Source: Gnetum montanum (Eukaryota; Streptophyta; Gnetopsida; Gnetales; Gnetaceae). Taken from it: 64,000 nt of DNA. This document shows, piece by piece, positions 33,877-44,760 of this stretch. The DNA lies in NCBI GenBank assembly GCA_015680685.1, contig MNCI01014516.1:207952-271951 (forward strand). Reading direction: 5' to 3'. The notes under the pieces were generated by a model. That model was not told the DNA's origin, searched no databases, and was given only the letters and a program-made list of their open reading frames with translations. Within the stretch, counting starts at the first letter, position 1; every line of letters starts with the position of its first letter. Both the position numbers and the translations under genes were made by a program.

Positions 33877-34535
33877 CCTCCACCTAATTTCTTCATTAAC
33901 ACCCATTCGTAGATTTTTTTACCTATTTTTTCCTTTGTATGCTAGAGTGTGTGATGAAAGAAAATTTTTTTGGGTTTTCCCAAAACCTAAGCATGTAGAA
34001 AACAAAATTGTTTTAGAGCAAAAAGGAAATTCCCATCATTGTTCTTGCAGTGTAGCTTCTAGTGTTATTCTTATTTCATATGTCATAACTTTAAAAGTTC
34101 TTTATAGTTACAATTTCTATTGCCTTCGGTACTTAAAAACCTACAAATTTTCTTAACTTATTTTCACTACAACCCATTTGCAGTAGAAATTTTTGTAGAA
34201 AAGAAATTTTCTATTTTTTCCATTACAATTTTAGTTTCATATACTACAACTTCCTTATGCTATGAAGTTTCCACAAGCTACTTCTATAAGCTATGAAGTT
34301 TCATATGGTATGAAACTTACAACCTACTTAAAACATTAAAAAACCAAATGATCAAAAAATTACTTAAAGTAAATTGACAAAAATCCTATGCCACAATTGA
34401 TCAGTCATTGGGTCTAACACTTTTATGGTTCATTGTCATTTCACCATTTTACCATATGACCTCCAACCAAAAAGCCATCTACATCTACCATCTTAGGGAT
34501 CCAACTGTAGCTAACCATGATAATTCCTTAGGCGA

Positions 34536-35170
34536 ATGGAACTAGAACCAACTTACACGAACATAAATGAGGAATATTACAACTTTATCTATGTAAAAAT
34601 TCAAGCTGGCTTGCTTATCCCTTGTAGAAATTCAAAATTAAAACATCGGTTTACAATAATCCACGAGAGTGGGAATGAGTACATTTCCTCACCTAACCAA
34701 ATTAAACTAACTAATCTCCATACATGTATGTTGGCACAACTAGTAGAACTAGAGGAAGTAGATGAGGATATTAGCTTAGATGAAAATCAAGAGAAATAGG
34801 ATGAGTTTGAGATGTACTAGGGTTCAAATACTTTTATTAGAAACCTCTTCCAATAGTCAGCTTCCTAAGCAACCATCTCTAGTCTTGCATCCCAAATATC
34901 CCCTATAGCTTAGGTTCCTTAGTCACCACTTGTATATCACACCATGTTCATCCCAATGCCTATAATTGTTATCCACCAATCTCAACCTATGTCTCAATCC
35001 ACCTCATTATTTACATTAATGTCTTTTACAACTCAACCTCATTCACCAATAGTATCTACAATGTTGCCTCCCTTCAACATACCAATGGGATCCTCTTCGG
35101 GACCCTAAGCTATGCAAGCCTCTTATACTCCCTTCATCCCTTTTATACCTCAAGTTCCAACTTCAAGTTT
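34536..35170 (+). pseudogene. gag: gag N-terminal part of element D
   Basis: An 87-codon open frame starts MELEPTYTNINEEYYNFIY and continues LLIPCRNSKLKHRFTIIHES, EYISSP, ending in an acidic stretch before its stop. It matches C over its whole length, so this N-terminal domain is conserved in the family. A Ser/Pro-rich decayed linker follows to about 35170. The capsid-like core that should come next is absent; foreign sequence begins instead. The remainder of gag resumes near 36990. Confidence 0.7.
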
Positions 35171-35174
35171 GACA

Positions 35175-35867
35175 ATTTTAAGATTAAAAAATCAAGGCAA
35201 TAAAATTTTAAAAAAATGAAACTATTTCAAATCAACTCGAAGTATCAAAGATTTTTCTAGACCCTCTAAACTCAAATAGGTAATTTTATAAAGGCATTAC
35301 TACTAAATTGCTCAAAACATTTTTCAAAGACTACATAAGCTTTATATGGAAGCCAAATAGAAGTTGATAATTGCATGAAATGAAGCTATAAGAGTAATTA
35401 GAAAATCCCAAAATTAAATACCAAACATGATACTATCCAAACCATTAGCTAAGCAACTAAGACAAAATGAGAAGAAAAGAACTCATAGGATTAAAACAAA
35501 GCAGCTAAATTGATGCCTTTAGCAAGTCATGCTTTACAAGAAATTTTCAATATGTCTCTTTCAAACTTCTTCCAAAATCCCCCCTAAATTCTACCCTTGA
35601 AACCCTTTTTATACTGGCTTTTGAGTAGTTACAATCATCATAAAAGATTAAGGTGAATTACAAATATCTAGGATATTAACTCATTTACGAGAAATTTAAG
35701 CCATAGTTGGCAAGTGTCTTCTTAGTTACAAATACCATGGAGATTTACTTATGGTATCATAAAAAGCTACAACCTCCATAGGAATAAAAGGTATAATAGC
35801 AAAATGTCCCATTTATATGGGACGTTACATTATCATCCCATAAGTTTCTTTTTTTTCTAAACAATAG

Positions 35868-35901
<34 letters not shown>

Positions 35902-36985
35902 TATTAAAACAAAGTGCCACATTGCTAGAATGAACTGATATTTGCACATTTTCTTTGGTTTTTGTTGTAGATTTACTATGGTCATGGATGGACATGGTCA
36001 TTGCACTTCCACATAGGTCGTATGCCTGCTGTAAGCCTATAATACCTTATCTTCATGCAGTTTGTAAAAATGGCATGGACATTAGAGAAGAAAACCTGCA
36101 ATGAATAGGTCCATAGGATCCAGCACCAAATGGACAAGGCTACCTATGAAATAGTGCACCAGAGCTGCTTTGTGACATCTAAAGTTGTTAGTAGAAACCC
36201 AGGCATCAAAGGCTCTACCTCACACGAGATCCAACTCTAGCTTCTATGCAATGGAATTTTCAACATCGATGGCCACACCTGGAAAACTGTAGCAAAAATT
36301 TTCTAGGCTTGAATTCTCCTCCAAAATTCTCAAAAAATTTAGCACCCTAACCTTCCACAAATATGCTATCAAACTTGCTGATGTGGTGGCAGAGCTCAGC
36401 ATGAAGAAGAAAGATCCTATTGTTGCTAGTGCAAAGGTGGTAGATGATCTTCCTATAACATATTAGTCATTATCCTTCAGAAAAACTTACCGTGAAGATA
36501 GATTTTTTTATGATGTGAAATTGAGGCAATGTCATGGTCATGCAATCGATGTTGTTAGACAAAATTAAAATTTTAGTTAATAGCTTTCATTTCTCCACGT
36601 GGCTTGACTACCATGTATGCCCATGGTATGATTCAACATTATAGGCCCCCATGAAGCTCTTATTGCTACATTTCATAGGGTGGTGGATGAATAGATCCAT
36701 CAGTGCTACCATCATTTTGTCTTCCTAGTAGTATAGCTATGGTAGACACCCACACACCACCACCTTTGCTATGATTTCCTACCATTCCATGGTGATAAGA
36801 TCAACCAGATGCTACTGAGGATTTTGCATTTGGCCATGTTACCTATGTAGGGAGTGCTTTGAGATGACAACTTTCTTCCTAGTGCTGGGCCACTGTGCAG
36901 GAGAAGACCTACTATCTTTTACCTCAAAGATGTAGTGAGATGGATCTTTGAAGCTGGAATTCATGCCTAATGGCAATCTGGATAC
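35175..36985 (+). other. Foreign segment replacing the gag core of D (host-gene capture)
   Basis: Homology with C stops near 35170 (C about 28700) and resumes near 36990 (C about 29570). The segment holds intron-like AT-rich DNA with a (TA)n tract (35869-35897), a T-rich stretch ending TTGTTGTAG (about 35970), and then a cytochrome P450 fragment. Whether it was gained by capture during replication or by later insertion plus deletion cannot be told from one copy. Confidence 0.65.
36080..36440 (+). pseudogene. Cytochrome P450 fragment, CYP86-clan (CYP704/CYP86-like)
   Basis: The reading gives PGIKGSTSHEIQL, NGIFNIDGHTWKTV, then after a one-base frame change FSRLEFSSKILKKFSTLTF and HKYAIKLADVVAELSMKKKD. 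Plant CYP86/CYP704-clan P450s have at this place GDGIFNxDGxxWKxQRKxASxEFSxKxLRxFSxxxFxxYAxKL, the helix C region with the WxxxR haem-contact motif. The arginine position is lost at the frame change. These enzymes hydroxylate fatty acids in cutin, suberin and sporopollenin synthesis. Downstream to 36980 only scattered hints remain (LRDDNFLP near 36855). The oxygen-binding helix and the haem-cysteine loop were not found, so it is a partial gene copy. Confidence 0.75.
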
Positions 36986-36989
36986 CTTT

Positions 36990-38070
36990 CTTCATAGGTA
37001 GATACTACAAGAATCCAGAGGCATCTCGACCATCTACCTTCTACACTTTGAATCAACCAGGAGTAAACTTTGGGCAGAAGAATAAGACTAAGTATGCTAG
37101 GTTACGAATGAAGCCCTTTGAGCTTTTAGAATAGTTTCTTAAAGACAATCACATACAACATAAGTAACTATCTGAAGAAGATTTTAAGAGGCATGGTCAA
37201 TATTGTGACATAGTTAGAGACCTTATGATAGTGACCAAAGATGATCTAAAACTACCAAAGTACTTTAGACTAGATAGGATTTGCCATTATCATCAAATGG
37301 CTGGTCATGATACTAATTTTTGCCTATCCTTAAATGATGACATTTAGAAGATGATTAACCGTGGAGAGCTGGTGTTGAACAAGCTCAACTCTCCAAACAC
37401 CAATAACAACTTTTATGCTATAGTACAACAAACAAATAGTCTAATCATCCTTCAGAACCATTTGTTATCAAGGTACCACCATAGCCTCAAAACATAAAGC
37501 CTAAAGCCCCCTTCTTCATTATGGTACCACCACCTCCAGTCTCTAAGAAGCTTTTTATCATACATGTCCCCCCTTCAGTAGTAACAACATCACAACTTCA
37601 AGTAAGGGAACCATTCATTATTAGGGTTCCTCCACCTTCTGTAAGCAAACCCATGACAACCTGTGACTAAATCCTACCTATAGTGGTTAATAATTTAGCA
37701 ATTAATAAGAAGCCATCACTATAAAAGTGACAAAAATAACCTATTTCCAAATCAACATCTAATTCCACTAAAGGTAGCTAACAGCAAAAGTCTTAGAAAC
37801 AAGTTGATCCATCAAGACCTATACAAAGATTAGCTACACTCATGGACAAGGGGCCTAAGCAACATACTTTGAAACATAAACTAAAAATCCTAGAAAGGAT
37901 GAAGGAGATAAAGACCACCAAGGTTGAAACATCACATGCCAAGGGAAAGAATTTCCTTGTAATGATGGAACAAGCCAAATGGCCCCTCAAACGAAAGAGC
38001 ATGTTGTTGAACCTATACAACTTAGTCATGAATTGTCCTACTTATAGGGATGCAATAGCTCAAGTGTGAA
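36990..38070 (+). pseudogene. gag: gag C-terminal part of element D, with intact CHHC knuckle
   Basis: After the foreign segment the frame resumes with NQPGVNFGQKNKTKYARL and FELLE. At 37282-37323 it reads CHYHQMAGHDTNFC, a CX2HX4HX4C variant of the retroviral zinc knuckle with all four ligands present. Next come four copies of a PF-x-I-x-V-P-P motif: EPFVIKVPP (37455), APFFIMVPPP (37506), KLFIIHVPP (37546), EPFIIRVPP (37609). From 37842 a 75-codon open frame has the basic family linker ending LNLYNLVMNCPTYRDAIAQV, with a stop at its end. This is the best copy for seeing what the ancestral C-terminal gag looked like. Confidence 0.75.
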
Positions 38071-38089
38071 ATTCTATCCTTGTGAGAGA

Positions 38090-38700
38090 ATACATGTCTA
38101 CAAACAAGAAGTCTATCCACTCTCTCATTAAGCAAGCTTCACTTAGGAAAAATGGGCATCAATACATGCTTAGCTTTTATGACGGTGAGATGAAGATGGA
38201 CTTATGAAACAAAGAAGTGTTATTTTATCCTCTCTACATTACTATACATATTGGTAGGTATAACATTCATTATGTTCATGTGGATGATGGGGTGGCAAGC
38301 AATGTGATACCATACATCATCCCTGAGAAACTAGGCTTAATTGAAAACATCTAAGAAACCACTAACTTAGCACTCAAGTCAATTAATGAGTCCTGAGTAG
38401 CTGTACGAGGTTCTATCTCATTGGATTTCATAGCTAGAGAAGAATTTCCTACATTCACCAACTTTCTAATAGTCTAAGAGACACTATATTTCAACTTCAT
38501 CCTAGGAAGGCCATGTGTAGCAAATCTCAAGTAGTCTCATCTCCTATACACCAAAAGATCCACTTATCATACAAGGGTGGTAAAATTGTCATTCATGAGG
38601 ACAACACATGTTCATCCTCTATCAACAACATCAATGTTGACTGAAGTTGGAAGGTATATTTTCAAGATGAAACTCCCAATACTCAAGCTAGGGCCAACAA
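38090..38700 (+). pseudogene. Aspartic protease of element D
   Basis: Reads MLSFYDGEMK, YPLYITIHIGRYNIHYVHVDD then GVASNVIPYIIPEKLGLIEN, ALKSINES, VAVRGSISLDFIAREEFPTF and FNFILGRP. The loop is V-D-D-G-V-A-S-N, probably the ancestral active site of this family, compared with N-D-G-A in B and D-D-I-V in C. A few stops and a frameshift after LGRP. It follows gag by a short linker and would have released the gag products. Confidence 0.75.
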
Positions 38701-39190
38701 CGACAACAACAAGGCTAGAATCTCCAATGTTAGAACAATAAATGACCAACAAGAACACCTACCGATTGCCATTTTGAACAAGAAGAATGGTAGAACTTGG
38801 ATTATAAAAAAGAAGTTCCTTGATCTTTCTATCATCCATTTTTCATTAATGATTATTTATTTACATTTTTAACCTTTTATCACATTTCCATGTTCATTTT
38901 ATTTTGTATTTTCTTTCAAGACTATATTGTGCTTACTAGGCTATATAATGGCCTACTAACGCCTAAAATGGTAACAAAATCTCCTACCAGGGCCTAAAAT
39001 AGGTGAAGTCATGGCCTAAAACTAGTGAATTTGTAAATTTCCATTTATCTCGCTTTAAAAATCATGTCTATTTTACATTTTTCATCTTATTACCAAGTTT
39101 TATTTCTTGGCCTCATTATTTTAACTTGTAGCCCTTACACAAGATATTTAAAGCACATAAAAATATAAAACATTAAGAAAAATGAAGAAT
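38701..39190 (+). other. 3' region of D, first part
   Basis: Homologous to C 31270-31860, including 'ggcctaaaatgg' repeats at 38950-39020. No coding signal. Confidence 0.55.
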
Positions 39191-39389
39191 ACAACATTTC
39201 TTGAGGATGTTCATGATTTTGTAATTGCACCAAAGGTTTATTTTCTAATTTCTTTTGATATTATAAGCTTTCATCTTCAAGAAATGAAAATAGTTTATAG
39301 AAAAAGGCTAATTCATATTAAGAAGTTGCCTAAACGAAAAATTAGAAAGAATTGGCTAGTAGATTTTTAAGCTAAAAACTTTTCAAAAA

Positions 39390-39600
39390 TTATTAGTGCA
39401 CTTGGGATCCAACCAATTATTCTCTCACAATGTACAAACTAGCATCCCAAAACCTTCCAAAACTTATTAGTGTGCTTGAAATCTAGCTAAGTATGCTACC
39501 ATAGTGTATAAAATAGCATTCTCAAGACCTTCTCAAACTATCCAAAACTCATTTGTGCACTTGAGATTTAGTCGAGTACACTACCATAGCATACAAACTA
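39390..39600 (+). repeat. Tandem repeat, about 80 bp, three copies, in D
   Basis: Copies begin near 39391, 39466 and 39551 with 'attagtg(t/c)(g/a)cttg', and contain 'tatgctaccatagtgtat' variants. Confidence 0.7.
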
Positions 39601-39903
39601 GTATCTTTAAGATTTCTACTCCCCTATGTTTACCCACACTATACTCTATCCCAAAATACATGGATGAGTGCAAGGGTTCCAAAGAAATGGACCTAACAGA
39701 GAGAGGTTGAAGTGGCAATACAATAATGGAGAAGGGTGATTGCTAACCTTGGGAAATTAGCATTTATATTTATTTCTTAATTGAAGTTCAAGGACAATAA
39801 GGGAAGAAGAGAATTTGGAGTCCCTACATGGTAGACTAAGCCCAAACTAACCATCTGTAATCCATGAGGTTATTGAGTTAGGTGGTTGACCAACCGTTGG
39901 TGA

Positions 39904-40275
39904 CTATGCTATGGTTTTACAAGCATCAATTAGGGCATCTCTATCATCTACTATTATTTCATTATTGCATAAGTCAAATGATCTTGGATATGTTTTTTTA
40001 AAATTCCATTGTATGATGAGGTGATTACTATATGTGTTAATCTTGGGAAAATAGAATATAGCAATTGCAATCACAATCACAACAAATCTCAAAATTGTTG
40101 GTGTTAAAGTACCAAATGAAATGCTAAACAAAATCTTAGAGTGATAGGCTGAATGAATGTGTGGAATATCTATATTAAAATATGATTGAGGTCTAATCCT
40201 ACAACTATTCCCTATGCATGTTAATGAAATCATAATTAAATTATGTAGTTTTATTTTTACATGCTTAAAATACAA
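39904..40275 (-). other. 123-codon open frame, unidentified
   Basis: The longest minus-strand open frame of this area. It has a hydrophobic stretch (FVVIVIAIAIFYF) and a charged end (NEIIVDDRDALIDACK). No motif known to me. It lies inside the repeat-bearing extra segment of D and could be chance; there is no neighbouring gene structure. Confidence 0.15.
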
Positions 40276-40459
40276 GAATACCTGGCGCCACTTGCCTATT
40301 CACTTTGTCACCTTCTCGTCCACTATAGAAATGCCCTAGGGAGGTGTTGATGTATTTCAAGTCAAATATTACAAATATTCCAAGTCTTAGTAAGATTTCA
40401 TCCAATTCCCAAGTCATAGAAATTTCTATTTTTGAGTCCACATTCTAAGAAATTAAAAT

Positions 40460-40815
40460 CCAAGTTACATACACTATGGTAGCATACTGAAGCGTGTACA
40501 TGTAAACACATAAAAATTACAATTTTAATTTACACATTAAGTTTCAAGTTACATACACTATGGTGGTGTATAGAAGAGCATAAATGAAAACACATAGAAA
40601 ATGTTATTTTAATTCACATGTTAAAAACCCAAGTTACACATGCCATGGTAGCATACCAAAGACCATACATGTGAACACATGAAAATTACTATTTTATTTC
40701 ACATGTTAAAAACCCAAGTTAAGTAAGCTATGGTAGCATACAAAAGATCATATGTGAGAACACATAAAAATTTATTATTTTAATATTCATGCTAAAAATA
40801 CAAGTTCCATATGTT
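40460..40815 (+). repeat. 85-bp tandem repeat, four copies, in D
   Basis: 'caagttacatacactatggt' recurs at 40460, 40545, 40630 and 40715, with a partial copy at 40801: strict spacing of 85, 85, 85 and 86. Each unit also has 'gtgaacacatgaaaatta'. Similar 'catactatggtagtgtg' wording occurs once in A-right at 62009. Confidence 0.9.
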
Positions 40816-41395
40816 TCCTAGTAGACATCCTAAAAACATGGAAATAAAAATAGAACAAAGAGAATTCTTTATTTTTCTTTCCATATGCTATGTGGTTAGA
40901 AAATTAACTAGATACATTGAACCTCGACCTAAAACTCACCATGGCCTCTACACAATAGAAAATAATAATTTTTTTCTTGCTAAACTAGTTTAACCATGAG
41001 AAACCTATTAATTTAATAATTTAAAGCCTCTTTTTCATAATTTTGATAATTTGAAGCCTAGTTTATTAAATTTTCACCTAATTTAAATACAAAATGACTA
41101 AAAAGAAATACAAAATTTAATTAATTAATACTATATTTGACCTTGTTTAGCCATGTTTCCCATATTTTTATTTTTTTTAACTTATTCTACCTCACTCCTA
41201 CCTTGTTTTGACCATGTTGTAACCTTCCTTAGCCATATTCTACTTTGTTATGACCTTATTTTACCTTATTTTTCCTAGTAGTGACCCTACTTGGCCTTGT
41301 TTAGCCTTTTTCCTACTTTTTTTTAATCTTGTTTGGCCTTATTTTATAATAATTTTCATTATTTTAACATTTTTTTACAATTTTATCATGTAGAT
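40816..41395 (+). repeat. A-like AT-rich fragment inside D
   Basis: 'tttgaccttgtttagccatg' type text (41130-41340) resembles 63630-63680 of A-right in the same orientation. Together with the tandem arrays before it, this suggests that the extra 3' segment of D (about 39190-41395) contains a truncated A-family piece. Boundaries are not defined. Confidence 0.4.
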
Positions 41396-42933
41396 GCCAC
41401 TTGATGTGCTTATGTTAACATGCAAGGTTAAGTTATGGAGATTAGGAAGTAATTTGACTAGCCTATGAGCCTAAGTAGATCCTTATGGTGATGTTGTTCA
41501 ACCAAGCTACCCTCAAATGCCTAAATTAAGAGCCTAAAAGCCTTTAAACCATATAGAATTAACACCCTAGAATGTCCTAACTACTCTTGACCTCCAAGTC
41601 GGAAACATCATAGAGGTTTCCTTAGTCAAATTCCCCATTCTTTTCCATAATGATGAAGAGAAAATGCATGAAACCAAGTTTCTCACCAAAACCTACTGTG
41701 CCCAAGATACCATTAAAACTTTGCATGGAAACATGAAATCCTTTGCGTAACCTTGATTACATCTAACATTAGCATGTCATCTTTTAGTATTGTTGGCCTT
41801 TGTTTCTAGGTTTGGACAGACGAATGACATCGACAACTCCTGTGGCCTAGAACAAGTGAGCCTTTGTAATCTCTTGTTCTTCCTTTGTTGGCATAATAAG
41901 GTACGACAAAATTTATATAAATCTATGAAACAAAGTACCTATTTCTTATGTTGTACCAAATATAACCTATGATGATTCATATTCTACTTATTATCTAATG
42001 TGGCCTTGTGCAATCTCATGTAATAACATGTACTCCTAAACTTGTTTTCTTGTCCTCTTAAGAGTTGTGCTTACAAGATGAAGCCTAGAGTCATTGTAAG
42101 GGTATAACACATCACAGTAGTGAGTTATCATGTAATCTCAATATACAAGATTCAATTAACTTTTTCAAACTATGCCAAGAGTTCTTACCTCACGTCACTT
42201 CTGTTACCCCTCCTCAACCATGTCCCCATAGTCGAAGTACAACCTTCCTTACTATGATAATAATGAAAATCATTGTTTAAAATTTAGGCACCATGGCCAT
42301 GTGATATACTCCTTTACATGTTCCACAAATCAAGTTCATTGAATGTAACTCATGTCATTCAACGAGATAACAAAGCAAAATTCATCATACTCCACTAATC
42401 AAGTACACTAGATGTAACACAACTTGTTTAGTGAGAAAACAAGATTTGACCTTGCCAATAAAACCCAATAAAGGTTTCACTCCAAAAAAACAAAAAAGGG
42501 ATAAAATGCTAAGAAATCCAAGAGGCTAATGTAGCCTAAAGAAAAACTAGTGGCTTCAAAAATAAAGGAAAAGAGCCTAGTGACTGAAGAAGCCCAAGGA
42601 TGGAGTGTTGGTTTCTCTAAAACATCATCGAGTAACCAACAGTTTGAGCACAAAGCATGTAGACCTTTTTAGAAGATTCAAATGTTTTAGCCATGCATTT
42701 TCCATGATCTCAGCATATACAATTCTTTGTTAGCCCATACAACCATTTTCCTATAGCCAACATCTCATCCCACAATCTTGTCAATCCATTGTGACCCTAT
42801 TTCATGATTATGAGTACTCCTTTGCAAGATTCGAAAATTACCAAGTCAAGTGTGAAGAGAGAGCATTGATCATAAACTTGTGGTGATGTTTTGCATTCTT
42901 TGATAATGTCTCTCATTTTAGTCCTCAAAACAT
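41396..42933 (+). other. 3' region of D, second part
   Basis: Homologous to B 14900-15823, best seen at 42062-42110 (AGTTGTGCTTACAAGATGAA core). No frame above 60 codons with recognisable content. Confidence 0.5.
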
Positions 42934-42950
42934 CAACAAAGAGGAGCTAA
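42934..42950 (+). promoter_or_regulatory. Polypurine tract of element D
   Basis: AACAAAGAGGAGCTAA directly before the TG of the 3' LTR; B has AACAAAGAGGGGCCAT. Confidence 0.75.
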
Positions 42951-44055
42951 TGAAACATCACAAGGAAAATTCATGTTGAGGCCCATAGCCAACATTATTT
43001 GTAATTTGGTGGAAAAATAAAGACATATACAGTTGCCTTAGTTTCACCAAAATCATGCATTATGGCCTTGTATTACTAGAATTGAAGGTAATTTTTAATG
43101 TAAAATATGAGATGTGTAGCCCATACACTATAAATCTTAAACATCCTAGCTTATGGAAGCTAAAAAATCCATGTATGCTAGCTTCAAGTAGTTAAAAGTG
43201 CTTCAAAAGCTACAAATTTTGATATTTTAGCCTCATATAGTGAGTATTTTAGTTACATACACTAGATGACCTATAGAGAAAACATACAAGATTTGGGTTT
43301 TAATTCCATATGTTGGGCATGGAAATTCTATATGCTAGATAGTATACAGAGGTAGCATATGGAGTGCAAAAGATTAGATAAAACTATTTGTAGTTGCATG
43401 GAGGTGTTCCTAGTGCAACTAGAATGTGAAAAAAATTTATCAACAATCATGGTAGAATTAACTAGTAACAAAGCAAGGACCCAATGTCAATTTAAAGAAA
43501 GACCCATTTCATTGTAACAACTTTTGAAAAATTTTCTTCTAGAACAAACTTAAAAATTTTGAAGTAGTTCAAATTCTAGAGTCAGCAAACATTTTCTATT
43601 CTAGCATAGATCACAGTAGTAGAGGAAACCAATGGCAAGCAATGTTCAAAGGGAAAATTGTATAGGATCCTCAAAGATAGATTTCACTGCAAAAAATATC
43701 CTACCAGCTATATTGAGTTCCAAGAATTGTCTTGGCCATTAAAATTCCAAAACTTGTATTCTCTAAACATTGGTTCCATGAATTTTTTATCATTTTAATA
43801 TAATTTTGTAGTTTCTTTTGTTTGCCACATTTTTCTTTACATTTTTATACACTTAGATCTAGTGTGACAACTACCTTTTCATACACTTGAAATTTTTTAT
43901 TACACACACTGGTAATAGATTTATAAGTTCCTAGGTGATCGACAAGACTATCTAATGTGCTTTGCTTCCTTTTGTGATGTTTGTGGATTTGAAGTTAAAA
44001 CTATTCCACATTGAAATTTCTCAGATCTCCAATCTTGAATTTTTTAGGTACTACA
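42951..44055 (+). repeat. 3' LTR of element D
   Basis: 1,105 bp, TGAAACATC to ACTACA, followed by the target duplication ACACT at 44056-44060. Confidence 0.9.
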
Positions 44056-44060
44056 ACACT

Positions 44061-44760
44061 ATGCATAATACCAAGATGATTGGGAAGATGTGTTTGATTT
44101 GATATTTCAACAACTACTACATATTCTAGGTGCCACACTTAGGAAATTTTGGAGAAGATTACTTCAATGTTGAGCTTTGATGTAAGAAATATTCCAGTCT
44201 TCTTCAAAATGTAAATACGAAAATGCCTTAGGGAAGCTAAGAAAACCTTATTCACATTGAGCTTAGGGATATTTAAGGAGATAACAAGCCTTGTACTCTA
44301 GGTTTTGATGGAAATTTTCTATTTCCAATCTCAAAAATTTAGTTTTTCAAACCAGCACATACACCAACTTAGAGAGCTTGAAACCTTGGTAGTACAATGG
44401 CCATAAGAGATCCAAAATATTTAGCAAATATATACAAGTTTTGATTAGGCATTTATTGTATTAAATTCAACTTTAAGCCATTTAGATAGTCCCACCAAAT
44501 TTCAAGTTCTCAACAAGTGCCAGAATGCCAAAATTTCATACCAGGAAGTGCCTAGCATATATGCCCAACATATATGCCCAATATATATTCCTAGCATATA
44601 TGTCCAATGTGTATGCTTCTTTAGCTTTTTTATAAATTATTTTTGGTAGAAAAAATCACTTTTCTAGTAGTTTGCTACTAATTTTCATAATCTTTTTTTG
44701 TTTTTTACAAACTTTTTTCTTGTTTTATTAATGACCAAGTTTTTGCTGGTTTTATCAACA
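44061..44760 (+). repeat. Element A-mid, second piece
   Basis: 44200-44390 is the reverse complement of the 17180-17340 type sequence. 44455-44540 is the reverse complement of 8835-8910 (TGAGAACTT and TTTGGTGG blocks). 44640-44760 matches 63245-63330 of A-right. The CACATTG repeat section is reduced to about 90 bp of 'agcatatatgcccaacatat'. A homology ends near 44760, before any pol. Confidence 0.7.

Larger units (their letters stand above)
32748..44055 (+). mobile_element. Element D: gag-protease retrotransposon carrying a P450 fragment
   Basis: LTRs 32748-33854 and 42951-44055, TG at the start and TACA at the end of the 3' copy. The target duplication ACACT is at 32743-32747 and 44056-44060. 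The internal region is 9.1 kb, against 5.5 kb in B. The extra length comes from a host-gene-bearing segment (about 35175-36990) in place of the gag core, and a repeat-bearing segment (about 39190-41395) in the 3' region. No RT or integrase was found. It is inserted in A-mid. Confidence 0.9.

Noticed and set aside
35869-35897. (TA)n tract as a regulatory element
   Set aside because: An ordinary microsatellite in intron-like DNA.
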